DNA of 64,000 nucleotides, taken from assembly GCA_964019425.1 (NCBI GenBank), contig OZ025825.1, positions 720,001-784,000 of the forward strand, written 5' to 3'. This document shows, piece after piece, positions 46,701-57,900 of the stretch (the stretch's first letter is position 1; every line of letters begins with the position of its first letter). This DNA is from Flectonema sp. DT1601. Taxonomy: Eukaryota; Euglenozoa; Diplonemea; Diplonemida; Diplonemidae. Below the pieces are notes generated by a model. That model did no database searches and was not told where the DNA came from. It saw nothing but the letters and a program-made list of their open reading frames with translations. Both the position numbers and the translations under genes were made by a program.

Positions 46701-47303
46701 AGTGATAAAGTGTCTTCTTACATTGAAGAGGGTAGCTACAAGAAGAGGTTGAGTGTTGTAAATGATATCTGTGAGTCCAGTAGTATTGAACCACAGCATT
46801 CTACTTCAAGTAGATTATCTCATAAAACATCACAACAGAAACAACATAATAATATTCATCAAGACCCAACTGAACATCAATCTCCAGGTGAGTTATTAGG
46901 AACCAGAAAAGTACTTCATCATCCCAGTAGTGAAGCAGCTAAACAGCTCTCTTCAAAAGAAGACCATTCTCAAAATATAATTCCTCGAGACTCCCCTCCG
47001 TCAGGTTGTGAAGAAATTCGATCGAAAGTAAAAAACAGACAACCAAAACATGTCAAAGCTCCGTGTTCATTACCACCAATTGGTGCGATAATTAAAATAC
47101 GAGGTCTTAAGAGTAGGAAAGAGTTCAATGGAAGGGAAGGTTGGGTGACTAAGTATTATAATGGTCATCTCTGTGTTAGAATTGATGGCATGGGTGTTCA
47201 GGATTTCATTTTACGACCTGAAAATTACATTGTTCCACAAAAACACCGTCGCATTAGTGAAACAATGCTTCCAACACTGCCATGTGCGGTTGTTGCCAGT
47301 TGA
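43779..47303 (+). CDS. Long disordered Lys/Ser/Gln-rich protein with C-terminal NGR-type domain
   Basis: 1,174 aa, single exon. An N-terminal helical region of about 130 residues (Arg/Glu/Leu-rich) is followed by about 950 residues of low-complexity Lys, Ser, Thr, Gln and Glu, including imperfect repeats around DQKKRKxKTE, AEPS and GKKKxSEADxxKK (about 530-720). A second helical island lies at about 790-870. The C-terminus (about 1099-1155) reads IIKIRGLKSRKEFNGREGWV then VRIDGMG ... LRPENY. This small beta-barrel-like motif with NGR occurs at the ends of many protist and algal proteins and is of unknown role. Function unrecognised; the composition suggests a scaffold or a nucleic-acid or microtubule-binding protein. 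Confidence 0.75.
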   Translation: MTELKRGSYSTLLRRVHGALIEERQREEREKQAGHLVLLKRRKIGKDLQSQLHRQHNYIQHSLSQDCTCGMEEIIRSSIISEQLVDILLLKSLLVAGLELASRRCILREESHAFTRRSLAAANEKRKHVIRSDYEFTSDLEGLSEPREGDNRNEKCERPHFNDKPQTVLDDGDSNNEVQTRQKTSKLKKKDRNPITEIEHTTEPSPVTSKKVKQPDNMDKDTTRTQQETINLSSPTTGIKQSKPKELLEMKSILQSEQPLVLEMTTTTSNRKQQSTSYNYSKDVKPPSVSSKKCKQLVDETISPSKHIKQPVRVKGVKECSSPSPTKIIDNNKTTSTIKSSEDITRRGQSSNTSPVTEPQQGNKVLNKSLHTTPISVSKLATESPQSKTTSSQPSNKINKPTPESLQISKEESPSKIKSNESLSKSTKGRQSIRQAKMILHEAKITSHLMQVRHSLEEQQNSEDKEQINNKCADTLEQLHKKQTTVSDTDNRTDKKETSKRSPTSDYNPIQQHKESDTCRVKGKNENSKSTSSNPLPSPVDQKKRKTKTEVPNAEPSNTAVRERQSTEPKPEDGIDQKKRKDKTERLIAEPSKQDQIVQQMKTSELHSEEEGGQSLGKKKDSEADQIKKLNKSEKQKRNPTKHSLPAEPHLEEPVVPAGKKKPSEADKQSQRSKHNTSQNILSKEPSDKIEDENHKQQQQQGRFHQTETDTQLFPKQLGEDDDQKKKKEKSEKVKKSTTSSDHSPTITTATAKNDPVGTQKKEKTEKIKKVLHVDDQQETSRSVTSERELWDSNLDLEKHLADAAKRVMEAHAQHIRNELSKKEEGRRTRTSQTLLQVHSLTMTRELMSREGILRGIVERSFCNALSKMQPLKPSPPQYVDGGKDVGFDKSNRSQSMISCIRKHKTVDNTITQRLRRRQTDGDLSKQSTHSAFTHSPRQILSNNTPPSKTENIIPSLLSQSKISSAPSKATHAKSDKVSSYIEEGSYKKRLSVVNDICESSSIEPQHSTSSRLSHKTSQQKQHNNIHQDPTEHQSPGELLGTRKVLHHPSSEAAKQLSSKEDHSQNIIPRDSPPSGCEEIRSKVKNRQPKHVKAPCSLPPIGAIIKIRGLKSRKEFNGREGWVTKYYNGHLCVRIDGMGVQDFILRPENYIVPQKHRRISETMLPTLPCAVVAS

Positions 47304-47329
47304 GTATATCACTTACACATATAATAATA

Positions 47330-47360
<31 letters not shown>

Positions 47361-48281
47361 AATTTCCCTTCCATGCCATGTTAACATTTACACTTTTCTG
47401 ATTGCCGTTGGGTCACTTCTCACTTTTTTTTGGTGTTTAGCTGGTCTTTCTTCCAAATTGGTTTACCAGTTTTAGATAAAAAAAAAGGCTATTATAATTC
47501 TTCACTCAAAAAAATAATTAAAAAAAAAAACGTTTTCTTTAATATCCGTCGGTGAATAGCTCTTCCGAGCTGTTGTCAGCTGTTATCTCTCTGATCGGTC
47601 TCGTTGGGACTTTTTTGTGTCTTTTGCGGGGCAAACGTAATTGTATATCAATTCTTCATAAAGAGCGACTACTTACAAATAACTATTGTATGTATTCATT
47701 TAAGTATGTGTGTTGTTTCGTTTTTTTCGTTTCCATTTTCTTTTCTTCCCCCCTGCTGGAATTTTTCGTTTTAGCATCCCCTAACACGTGATGGATTTTA
47801 TCGATACCAACTGCTGGTATTTTTTACATGGTTACTCTCTGTGTTTAATTACGGTCATCAGAGTTACCCTCCTTTGCTGTTTGCACTATTGTGATAATGT
47901 GAGAATAGGAGGTAAAGAGGTAACCTCCTGGAAACGTGAATAGTTACTTTAAAAGGGCTAAGTTAAACATCACCATATAGTCCACTGTGTCCTTAACAGA
48001 CTACGTGGTTAAATTATCGTTTTATGTTAATGTGATCCAGTTCGTGGTTAACAAATATTCAACCCCCAATTTGACTTTGACAGCATTTTCTTTCTCTGGT
48101 AGTTGATTTTGAAGCCTTGACGGAATCCAGTTATAATAATTCATTTATTGTGTTAAATCTTCCTTGATTTATTTATCTAAGTCCTCCCCCCTGCTGTTTT
48201 CTTCGCCCTATTTTCCCTTTTTTGTTGTTGTTATTCGTTTCTTTATTCATCTTCTATTATTAGTTACAACAACAGGATGAT
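47304..48281. other. Intergenic
   Basis: No gene seen. The imperfect foldback TACCA..TGGTA at about 47806-47820 is followed by six T. A short segment (GGTAAAGAGGT ... AATAGTTACTTT) recurs near 60611-60662. ACAACAACAG ends at 48275, just before the glycosyltransferase start, and an out-of-frame ATG at 48277 opens an 8-codon ORF overlapping that start. Confidence 0.45.
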
Positions 48282-50449
48282 ATGCAACGGAGTATCTTAG
48301 TGACCCTGTTAATAATATGTTCTGTGACACTGTGGGGGAATATTGAAGTGAGTGACAGCAGAAAGAGGGGAACAGAAATATTGAATGTCGTGGAGGATGG
48401 ACAGTTGGTCAGGTTGGAGGGATGCAAAGAGGGTTTGATGACTAAAAATAAAGCGATATTCACGATGTTGAGACGTGAGAGTGAAGGAGAAATAAAATCA
48501 ATTATAAAAATAATATCTCAGATTAGAAAGTTTCATCCGAATGAACATTTCAGTTCGTTTATTTTATCGACTGACAGCAATCCTTTAAAGGAATCAACAA
48601 GAACTTATGTCTCACAACATAGTTGGGAAATATGTACCGTAAACACCACCAACAGCTCGATACCAATAATTGATATGATTCAGTTGTGGTTCATGAATGG
48701 ACCTGAACTTATCATATACATCGATCCTCGTTGTTACATCACAGCAGATGTTAGCGGATTGCTTTCTAAATTCTCTGATTCAACTTTAGGAGCAACACTC
48801 AACTATGAAAATGATTGGACGAGTACTTTCAACGCTGAGAGTGTTCTTAAAATAACGCCATCAGATATGATGAGACAACGTATTACACGGCAATTAGTAG
48901 ACATCCGTAATTATAAAACTGTTTCTGAGTTCTTAAATTCCATCATCGGTATCCGTGACTGGTACGATCTAGGATATAGATACTCAGCGAGTACGAAACT
49001 TTTTGTATCCAATCAACCCTTTTGGGATTCACAACTTCCTGATGTCAGGATTATTTTTTACGAAATATCACTACCCTGGAATCGAACTGGATGTGTTTTA
49101 GAACATGAAATGTTATCAACGGATTTGTGTGAGATGTGGTGGGGGTTGGAGAGATCGACGACGGAATTGAGAATTTCAATGTATGAGAAGCTTTGGAAGA
49201 AAAGTAGTATTGATAAATACCACACTGCAGAACCACTTAAATATTATCCTCAAGTGACACCAGATCCGCTACCACATCAATTTAACAGCACACCAGACAG
49301 ACTAGATGAGATACCAATTATTATGAAAGACTATTCAATAGTAACAGTCGATAGAAGGGTTCATCGAATTGAAAGAAAAATCTCAAATTTGAATTACACG
49401 ATCTTCCCAAACTCACAATTCGAACGAAACAAAGTCTGGAAGATTGTTATGGGAATTCCCTCAACTGATACAGTCAAAGCTAATACTCTGAGACAGCATC
49501 AGAGAAGTTCATTTTTTAAATACAAAACAGTTTGGAACGTTCATCGTCATCCTGATTCTCAAATGTTAATAAAGTATTTGTTGGCATATCATCCCTCAAA
49601 TAACTATTCGATCAGTCAGGGCTTGATAACCGAAGCAGAGGATCATTCAGATATAATATTTTTTAACATAAGAGAAGGAGCTCAACAACATCAAAAGAAT
49701 AACAAACTACTGTGGGAAAGAAAACCCGTTGATGTCCTTGTTGGAATGAGTCGTAAGACTTATGCTTGGTTCGCATACGCTGCTGATAATTATAAAACCG
49801 ACTACGTTATCAAGGGTGACGATGACGCGTTTTATAGATGTAACATGTTAGTTCATGAGCTTACTGTATGATAATACCATTGTTTTTTTTCTTTTTTTTT
49901 AAAACATCAATGTCAAAAAAACAACAACAACAACAACACCAACAGGCATATCAACTCCCACGTGTGTACTACGGTAGAAAGACTCATTACCCTGGGGTGT
50001 TCGGTATGTTTAGGACAACAGGAATGATTGTAACTCTTTCCTTCGATCTCGTTGATTGGCTTCGAGATTCAACAATTGCAGAACAGTTGACTGACTTCAT
50101 ATACGAAGACGTCATGGTTGGACTTTGGTTTTATAAATCATCCATGAACTCACTTATTAATAATATTTCTGATTGTCGTTGTCATGACGTAAATGGTCAC
50201 TTTATGACTCGTCAGCATATTCGAAACAACTCTCTTGTAATGCATCACATTCCATCATCGAGAGCAGCTTATGTTGAGCAATTTCTCCGATTCCCTGATT
50301 CTCATCTCAGACCACTTAAAATAAAAACAAAATCAATCCTTGAGAACATGCTAGAAGAACCCTGGGAAACAGTTTACTGGAATGAAAGATATATTTGTCC
50401 TTCGCAGTTTGATCGATTTTGGTGGAAGCTTGAAGCTTCTATAAAATAA
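48282..50449 (+). CDS. Two-part glycosyltransferase: GT8-like domain fused to GT31 (beta-1,3-galactosyltransferase type)
   Basis: Exons 48282-49865 and 49946-50449, phase 0 over an 80-bp intron (GTATGA..ACAG); 695 aa. A signal peptide or anchor (1-25) points to the secretory pathway. Residues about 60-300 resemble a GT8 (glycogenin/galactinol-synthase type) fold: AIFTMLRRE at the start and YIDPRCYITADVSGLL where GT8 enzymes have the LDxD metal site, here changed to IDPR. Residues about 385-690 are a GT31 domain: KGDDDAF (DxD, about 510), YYGRK, and YEDVMVGLW, the catalytic EDVxxG of the family. GT31 enzymes transfer Gal or GlcNAc in beta-1,3 linkage. The GT31 half looks active; the GT8-like half may be inactive or metal-independent. 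It is probably a Golgi enzyme for surface glycans, which suits the glycoproteins nearby. Confidence 0.82.
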
Positions 50450-50597
50450 TAGTACGCTTTTTTACACTTAAAATTTACCCTGCTTTTGTTTTGGTTTTTG
50501 TTTTGTTTTAAGCTAACGCTCGACGTGCTTTCACAAAGTAAGTATGAATGAGATGATTAATTAGTTTTTTTACTTCAGTCAAAACAAAGCAACAACC

Positions 50598-51710
50598 ATG
50601 AGAATACCTGACACTGCAGAAAGCAGACATCTACTTCTGTCAGAGGGTGAGTTGTTACAAACTCCGTGTGGTTCTCTTGTAATTGGTTCGCTTTTGGGAG
50701 AGGGTAGAAATGCAAAAGTATGGGCAGCACGTCGAGGTGATCAAGAACTTGCTTTAAAGATTTACATCGCAGACGTGTTTTATGCGACGGCGGCAATCGA
50801 AGGAGAAGGACGAGTTCTTTCTGAAATTCATGGAAGTGGAAATGGACACTTTATTGTTCGCTACAGTGGATATTTTCTCATCCCTCGAGGAAATGACGTT
50901 CCTCACGTAGCTCTCGTTTTCGAACGCCTGGGTGCATCTGTTCTAGACATCAGTACTCAAGGATTGAATTACGCCAACGCACCGAGAGCTTCACGAGTAG
51001 CGCTGTCACTGCTGCTGTTGAAACATATTCTAACTGCTTTGCGTTCTATTCATTCTCTTAACAGGGTTCATGGAGACATTAAACCAGAAAACATCCTCAC
51101 GACCACTGGTGGGAATATCGGCTTTAAGTTAGTTGACTTTAATCACTGCACTGTCGTCGGGTCTTTGAGATTACCGTCTAACGGTGTTTGGCGTATTGGA
51201 ACCCTTTGGTATAGAGCACCTGAAGTTGTAATGGGACGTACAGATGCGATCCAGCAAAGTATGGATGTGTGGAGTCTTGGATGTGTAATTGCTGAGATTA
51301 TGTGTTGCGGAAATCCTTTATTTCAGTGCAACGCTGGAAATGATGACGCAGCTGTCGCAAATGTTATGTTGAATGAAATTTTAAATTCCTGTAATGCTGA
51401 TACTTCTTCTGAATTCAGTGAATCAACTCCAGAAACACCCAGTTCCGTAGCATCGTCAGACTCTGTCTGGTCTGGTAGTGATGTACAGCAACAAAGCCCT
51501 AATTGTAGATATAATTATTTATTTCAGCCAACTACAGACTTGCGTGACTCACTCCTTCAAGATCTTCTTCATTCAATGCTTGCAGTTGATCCACAGAGAA
51601 GGATAACTTCTTGTGATGCTTTAAAGCATCCAGTCTTTTCAACTAATCCTGTTAAGATGGTGAGTCAGTCTTGGCAAGCTCCTGTTCTTGATGTTGAGTT
51701 GTTTTCTTGA
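50598..51710 (+). CDS. CMGC-like protein kinase with DFN motif
   Basis: 370 aa, single exon, only 148 bp after the previous stop. Kinase features in order: Gly-rich loop LLGEGRNAKVW (about 34-44), beta-3 Lys in LALKIY (about 52), catalytic loop HGDIKPENIL (about 157, Gly in place of the HRD Arg as in SRPK/CLK-like kinases), then DFN in place of DFG (about 180), activation loop ending IGTLWYRAPEVVMG, and DVWSLGCVIAE. A Ser/Thr/Glu-rich insert (about 265-305) lies before the C-terminal helix region. Lys, catalytic Asp and metal-binding Asp are present, so activity is plausible. CMGC placement rests on WYRAPEV and HxDIKPEN. CAG near 50576-50578 is a likely acceptor 19 bases upstream. Confidence 0.88.
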   Translation: MRIPDTAESRHLLLSEGELLQTPCGSLVIGSLLGEGRNAKVWAARRGDQELALKIYIADVFYATAAIEGEGRVLSEIHGSGNGHFIVRYSGYFLIPRGNDVPHVALVFERLGASVLDISTQGLNYANAPRASRVALSLLLLKHILTALRSIHSLNRVHGDIKPENILTTTGGNIGFKLVDFNHCTVVGSLRLPSNGVWRIGTLWYRAPEVVMGRTDAIQQSMDVWSLGCVIAEIMCCGNPLFQCNAGNDDAAVANVMLNEILNSCNADTSSEFSESTPETPSSVASSDSVWSGSDVQQQSPNCRYNYLFQPTTDLRDSLLQDLLHSMLAVDPQRRITSCDALKHPVFSTNPVKMVSQSWQAPVLDVELFS

Positions 51711-52277
51711 TGTTATTTTTGCGATTAACTATTCACAAAATAGTTGAATTCCTTTCTTCTATGCCTTTCCTCTTCTCTATCAAAATTCTCTGTTTTCCTT
51801 CCCAGGAGAATACTGGTTCATGGAGAGCCTTTGTTCTCAAGCTAATTTTCTCTCTTTTTTTTGCTAATACTTTGGTGCGTGTCTTTTGGACTTCAGGGGA
51901 CTACTTACATAGTTGTTCGGCTTCTCCAGCGTCCCTAACTGCTCTATTCTGTAGAAAGCAGTTGCACTTTTCTCCTCATCCTTCCCTTTTTATTCGGTTG
52001 GCAACCGTTACCGAATCAGATGGCAGCCCTGCTTAATGGGTACTTTTACTGGTTTTTTTGAGTTTTTTTAAATTCTGCACACCTCGAGTGTTTTTTTTTT
52101 TCCCATTTTTTTTTTTTTGCTAATAGTACGAATGCGCAGCAGGGAAAAGAAAAAAAAGTAACATTCTTGGGCTTTACAGTTCAAGTTGATTTCACAACTA
52201 TTCTCGTCTCGGAAATGTTATTCCTTACGACCTGATGACGAAGTCAGGAGAGCAGTGATTTTGTCGTTCTTGGTCTC

Positions 52278-52310
52278 CCCAAAATCTATTTTGGGTGTTT
52301 TTTTTTTTTT
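52278..52310 (+). terminator. 8-bp perfect hairpin followed by 13 T
   Basis: CCCAAAAT and ATTTTGGG pair with a 2-base loop (52278-52295), then GTG... leads into T at 52298-52310. It lies about 570 bp after the kinase stop. Same shape as 28116-28164; role unknown. Confidence 0.25.
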
Positions 52311-52841
52311 AATTCTCTTTTTTTTCCACAGATGGCCCGGATAATTTTACCGCACAGTATTTTGTATGGTATTCACTCGCATCTGATGACCATCTCTTCT
52401 TTTTTTTTTTTTTTTATTGTTTAGCTGTCTACTTTGTTTTCAATACTTCGGCAAGCCCTTTTGAAATACTAATGCTTCGGAAGGGTGTTCCGAGTTTTTT
52501 CTTATTTTCATTTGGTAGTAACATTCGACACATTTGATTATTTCATATGAAGAAAATGTTTTTTTTTTTTTATATATAAGAAAGATATATTTTATTTTAT
52601 TTTTTTTACTATATCTCTCCCCCTCCTTTCTGATCGTTTTTTTTTTTTATTTAGTGCACTCTTTCTATAACAAAAAAAAAAAAAACTCATATTCTATTCT
52701 AACCTTATCTCTGCTGTCGTTTCTTCTGAACTCTTTCAATGGATTATTATGTGAGATTACAAAAGATTCCAAGCTCTCCGAACGAGCATCTAATTTATGA
52801 TGCTCGTTTATTACGCGAAGAACGTTTTTATTTATCTTTTT

Positions 52842-53362
52842 GGGAAAAACCTCTAATTCCACGCAAATGTTACAAACGGACAGCTCCACATACGAAAGTT
52901 TCCGAAATGGACAGTAAAAAAAAAAAAAAAAAATTTTTTTTTCTCCGTTGCCTGCACCCAAGAAAAATTTTCGCTAGTGAACAACTTTTTTTTTTCCGCG
53001 TAAAATTGCTATGGTAGGTAATTTTATTTTCGCTGTTGTCAAGCCCTAGGCCGCTGATCATGTATACTTGGTTTTTGTGTATGAGCTGACAAGTTGAGAC
53101 AAGTGTCTCTACCCGAAATTCGTCCATTCCTATACCGAGCTATGCCGATCCAGGGCCACAGTCAGGCCTAGCCCCAGGTCACACAGGTTCGGTGTATTTC
53201 ACTCATCTCGTCGGATGGCCTTATGTAGGAAAATTCTTTTTTGGGAGAAAAAAAAAATCTCCATGACTTTGGGCGACCCCGGAATGCACTGGCAGTAAGC
53301 TATAAAAGAAAAAAAACAGCTGTCCGTTTCGGAAACTTTTTTGTGGAATTATAGTTTTTCCC
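52842..53362. mobile_element. MITE-like element with terminal inverted repeats
   Basis: The ends are GGGAAAAACCTCTAATTCCA (52842 onward, then C) and its near-complement (53343-53362): about 20 bp with one indel and one mismatch. A second, inner pair is AAAGTTTCCGAAATGGACAG (52895-52914) and CTGTCCGTTTCGGAAACTTT (53320-53339), with one mismatch; ACAAACGGACAGCT at 52872-52885 is a further partial copy of the same motif. The 521-bp body has no coding capacity. Both flanks are T-rich, so a target-site duplication cannot be read. It is most like a non-autonomous DNA transposon; superfamily unassigned. Confidence 0.45.
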
Positions 53363-54945
53363 TATTTTTTTTATTTTTATTCAAAAAAAAATCTCCCTCT
53401 GAATCGGAAAAATGAAAGGAAAAAAAAGAAACAAAAAAAAAAAAAAAAAAAACACTCGAGTGGATTGCTGCAGCAGTATTGCGGAAAAGTAAAAAAAAAC
53501 GGGGGAAAAAAAAAAAAAAACTAATAATTAGTATTCCCCCCCTTGGAATATTAATTTTATTTTTCATATATAAAAGTTGTTACTGTTTTTTTACATTGTC
53601 AAAGTTTCACCCCCTTGGTAAGTACTCATGAGTTTTATAAAAAGCTGTTACGGTAACATAGGCAAGTGGCGATCAACTATGTTCACGTGGCCTCCAGTGG
53701 TATTATTTATTTATTTGCAGTCATTTACTACGCTGCCGCTGACAGTCAAGATTGTCGGAGAAATTGTTGTTCCTTTTGAGCTTGAAAATGCAGTATCAAA
53801 TTACCCCTTGGGATGTGATTCTCTTCTGAGATCAAACATTGGCATCTTCCTGAAGTTTGCTTTTCTACACATCGAAGTCTTTTTATTTTTTCAATCTAAT
53901 CTTCTCATTCGCATTGTTTTCACTATTGCAAATGGTAAGATGGCTTTCCCATGACACGAATGTCTTTTTACTTGGTTGCTTTTGCCCTTGCCTTTGGCTA
54001 AGCTGTTAACTGAACCTGTTTCTCAGAGTAGTGTTTTAGTTGCGAAGAATTACTGCGATTTTCTCTCCTTTCCATTATTTCTCCACACACGTTTTTTTTT
54101 TTTTTTTTTTTGAAAAAAAACCGAACTCCTTTTTATTCGAAGTAAGCACATGTTAGTCCTTTCCAGCCCTCACAGTCTAACCGGATAACTGTTTCGGCAG
54201 CAAAAAAAAAAGAGCGGGGAAAAAAAGTAAAAAAAAAAAAAAAAATAATAAGCAATTAGCATTGCTGTCTTTGAGTTTTCCTCCTTTTTTTTTTTGTGTC
54301 TTTTTGAATCTCCCTCCTGTTTTTTTTTTTATTTTTTATTGTGCGAGAGAATGGGGAAAAAAACACAAAAAAAAAAACACATAAATCACGCTTTTCCACC
54401 CACCGTACTGAGCTTTTCTCTTAGGGCTTGAAATCCTTGACTCGAGAGAATGAAGAATATCTTACGGCATTCATTGGAGGGATGGTTGGCGTAGATCTCC
54501 TACCCCTACGTGTTTTGTTTTTTTTAATAAATGAAGAGTTTGCTGGGAAAAGTTTCAATTCCTTTTCCCTTCATTTTTCTTAATTATTTTTTTCCTCCTC
54601 TGAGTCTGAATGAAAAAAAGAAAAAAAAAAAACTCTCCTTTCAAATCATTTACCCCTCGTTTACTGTTACCCTATTTAAGTACAAAAGAAAAAGACAAAC
54701 GAGTTATCACTCTGAACCCAATTTCATTTATACCAAATTTTCATTCTCAAGTACTTTTTGAGTTTATTAATGTTTTTTATTAATAAAATACTTTTTATGA
54801 TTATTTCGGAAGATCAATTCATGAGTCGAACAGCTGCAGTTGGGAACGCGTTAAGTGGCATGTCCACCGACTCCGTACTTTTGTGTTTATTAGTCTTTAT
54901 GATTTCGCTGTACAGCATACCAAACAAACAAACAAAACAAAAACT

Positions 54946-57900
54946 ATGTCGTCAGAGCTCGTGAATCACTTCGTTGGTTTCCAAGGTGATGACGCCAAAC
55001 GAGAATTCGTCAGTCGAGTTGCGAAACAAATCGAATCTGGGGAATGTCCTCCTCTGTCTGACATCATTAAAACAATTGACAGCTTACCGTTCGCAGGTAG
55101 AGTTTCATTCTTGCTTGATGTCGTAATAAAAGCTAACCAAGAACTGAGAGACTCAATTATAAAACAGTTATTCGACTGCTGTTTTATTACGGAAGACTCT
55201 GATGCGTCAGACGATGAATTCGTGGTCGTCGGTTGTGGTGGAACTACTTCATTAAACACACGGAGGTACTACATGATGAGGATTCTTGTTATTGCTATCC
55301 CACAGTGTGGTCAGTTGAGTATTGATCTTTTTGAGAAGTATGAAAAATCTTCATCAACAACTTTCAGGAACCAGTTCCTTGTTGTAATGGTTCGTTGCAA
55401 ACAGTTCCCTGACGACCATCTCAAGAAGCTTTACCTGGAAGCGATCAAGACGGGAAAAGATGCTATTAGGTCGGAATGCAAATCTCAATCATTCAGAAAA
55501 GACTTCCTAGCGATGATGGTCAACGAAGGACACATGCACAAGTCTGCTCTCTTCCATTCTCACTCAAAGATTGTTAGAGAAGAGCTATTCGGTACTGCTG
55601 GTGATGAATTCATGAACATGAACCTCATGAACGTCAAGGATCACTGCGATGTTTATTTCGAATATCTGATTCACAATTTTAAACAGCAACCCAACCCATT
55701 GGAGAGAGGTAAGTTTCTTCGTTATTTTGAATCAAAACTTGGCGCTCGTCTTTCTGCAGAGCAACAGCAAAAATTATTATCAATTTGTTGTGAGTACAGA
55801 CCGTTGGAATTAATTCCTGGACAACACCAAAGTGTTTGTGAGTATCTTCAAAAAGCAGCTGAAAACGGGGAAGACCTCTCTGCCTATGAGGCAATTCAGA
55901 TCGCAATTCCCTCAGATATTGGTTTTTTGAGTAAAAGCCTACCGCAATATGTCTTTCCACATTTAGTCATTACAGATGATGGCTGTCGTGTTGATGCCGC
56001 CCATTCGAGAGTTGCATGGTCGATATTGGAACTTTTCTTTAAGAAACGTTTGGCTAAGGATTCAGATTTCAATAATGCACTTTCAATTATGAAACAATGT
56101 TTTGAGAATGTATCGAAATCTGTTTTTGAAAATTTCGTATTCAAGCTAGACGTCAATGATAATCGTCCTGAAGCAAAGTTATTTAAATTTTTAATTACAA
56201 AAATTGATTTAGTGAGGGGAAGAAACCAATACCGATGCATTACCAAGTCATGGATTGAACTACACATGAAATACGGAATCGAGAATTGTGATGACTCCGA
56301 GAAAGTTTCCGAATGGTGTGAAAGTTATCTGGAAATTATTGAACCTCCAATGTCAACAATGGCAGCAAACATCCCAAAGAGATTGACCACCCACAGCAAA
56401 ACTGATGCTCTCACGGGTATTACAGTTGCTGTTGGTTGGTACAGAATATTATTAGAACATGCTTGGGAAGGTGTTCGTTTTGAGTCGTTTGAAAATCAAG
56501 TTAAAATATTTAAGAGACTGACGTCAACCTCTGATAAGTTTATCACCCATGAAGGGATCACTGCTGTTGACTTACTCAGAGATGTTATTTTTAAAATGCT
56601 CGTCAACGACATCCTTCCTCAACTAAAAGATTACTTGCAATTCAGCCGTCACAATTCGAATAACTACATCTCACAATCGAGGTTATCCATCGCGTCTATG
56701 TTGACCAACTTAGTGAGTACAACAGCACTACAGAGACCAGAAATCAGAGATGAACACTACAAACTGTTGTTGCATTGGTCTACAAATTGTGTTATCGAAA
56801 AAGAGTTTTATGCTTATACTGGAAAGTGTGGAAAGAAATTATTCGCTCACTACAATGTTAGCCTTCATAAGTCTACTGAAACACTCTGTGAGACGGAACT
56901 GCTTAGACACATGCGTTGTGTAAAGAAGGAAGACTTTGATGTAAAGGTTTGGGAATTATACAGAAAGATTACTTTTGAAGGTGACTACGTACATCAATAT
57001 AAAAAGACTACTCGACTTGCAGCTATTCAGATTGATGCATCCCTCACCTCAATTAGAGACAAGTATCTAGCAGCGTGCGCCATACTACCCCAGGAAATTC
57101 TGAAGACTGAGCTTCCAACAATTAAAATTATTTGTAAAATGTTGATCAGAGAGAAGCAGTTTTCTGCTGCAGCAAGAGCAGCAAAACTATTTAACATATT
57201 GGAAGAAGTGACTTCAACGATGGATGACAATAACAGTTCATTTCTAGAGACGTATGGAAATATATTTATTAAAGAGTACAAAGATAAGGTTCTCAAAATG
57301 ACAACCGACAGGGACATGCATGTCAGAATATCAGGTCACGCCGAGTACCTGTCGCAGAGTCTTCCTCGTATTATGGATTTCGCGGAGGCTTTATCGTACA
57401 CTTCAAATCGTATTAAAAATGAAGCGGGACTCACTCGCCCTAATATTTATAATTGGTTGGGAAACAATTGCAAGACGATTGTGTGTTCTACACTTTGTTT
57501 AAAATTAACATCAGAAGAGAGGATCTCGTCTATCGAAACTATTTCGAAAATGTTTGAAAAACTCATCAAAGATGACGTATCAAAGAGAGATTCTGTTGGA
57601 AAAAATAAATTCTTAGACATCGCAAATTTGATTGCAAAAACTGTTTTAACATTCGATTTAAACGAAAAGTTTAAAACAGAAAGACTACTGTGGTTGCAAT
57701 GCTCATACAGAATAACTTTCACAGTTGAAAAAGCAATCACTGGAGAGGAATCTTGGATGAAGTTTAATTGGCCAGGATTGAATAACAATATCACCGCACC
57801 AATGACCAACTGGATAACTGAAAACGACATTCGCAAGGGTGTTAAAACGACTTTAACAAATGAATGCGGAGGGTACCAATGGGACAATATCAGGGCAGTC

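Larger units (their letters stand above)
51711..54945. other. Long intergenic region with MITE-like element and dispersed repeats
   Basis: No convincing gene. Contents: a hairpin followed by T (52278-52310), a fragment of the RING-gene upstream repeat (52651-52702), a MITE-like element (52842-53362), a segment shared with 11304-11338 (53573-53612) and one shared with 39573-39600 (53785-53811). An open frame of 108 codons (53628-53954) overlaps that last repeat and shows no domain, so I do not call it a gene. TACAG ending at 54915 is a likely acceptor for the next gene. Confidence 0.5.

Noticed and set aside
51711-52036. Open frame of about 109 codons after the kinase
   Set aside because: Composition is that of T-rich intergenic DNA; no likely acceptor or domain supports it.
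53628-53954. 108-codon open frame with hydrophobic segments
   Set aside because: Part of it (27 bp) recurs at 39573-39600 in non-coding repeat DNA, it has no recognisable domain, and the neighbouring gaps give similar chance frames.
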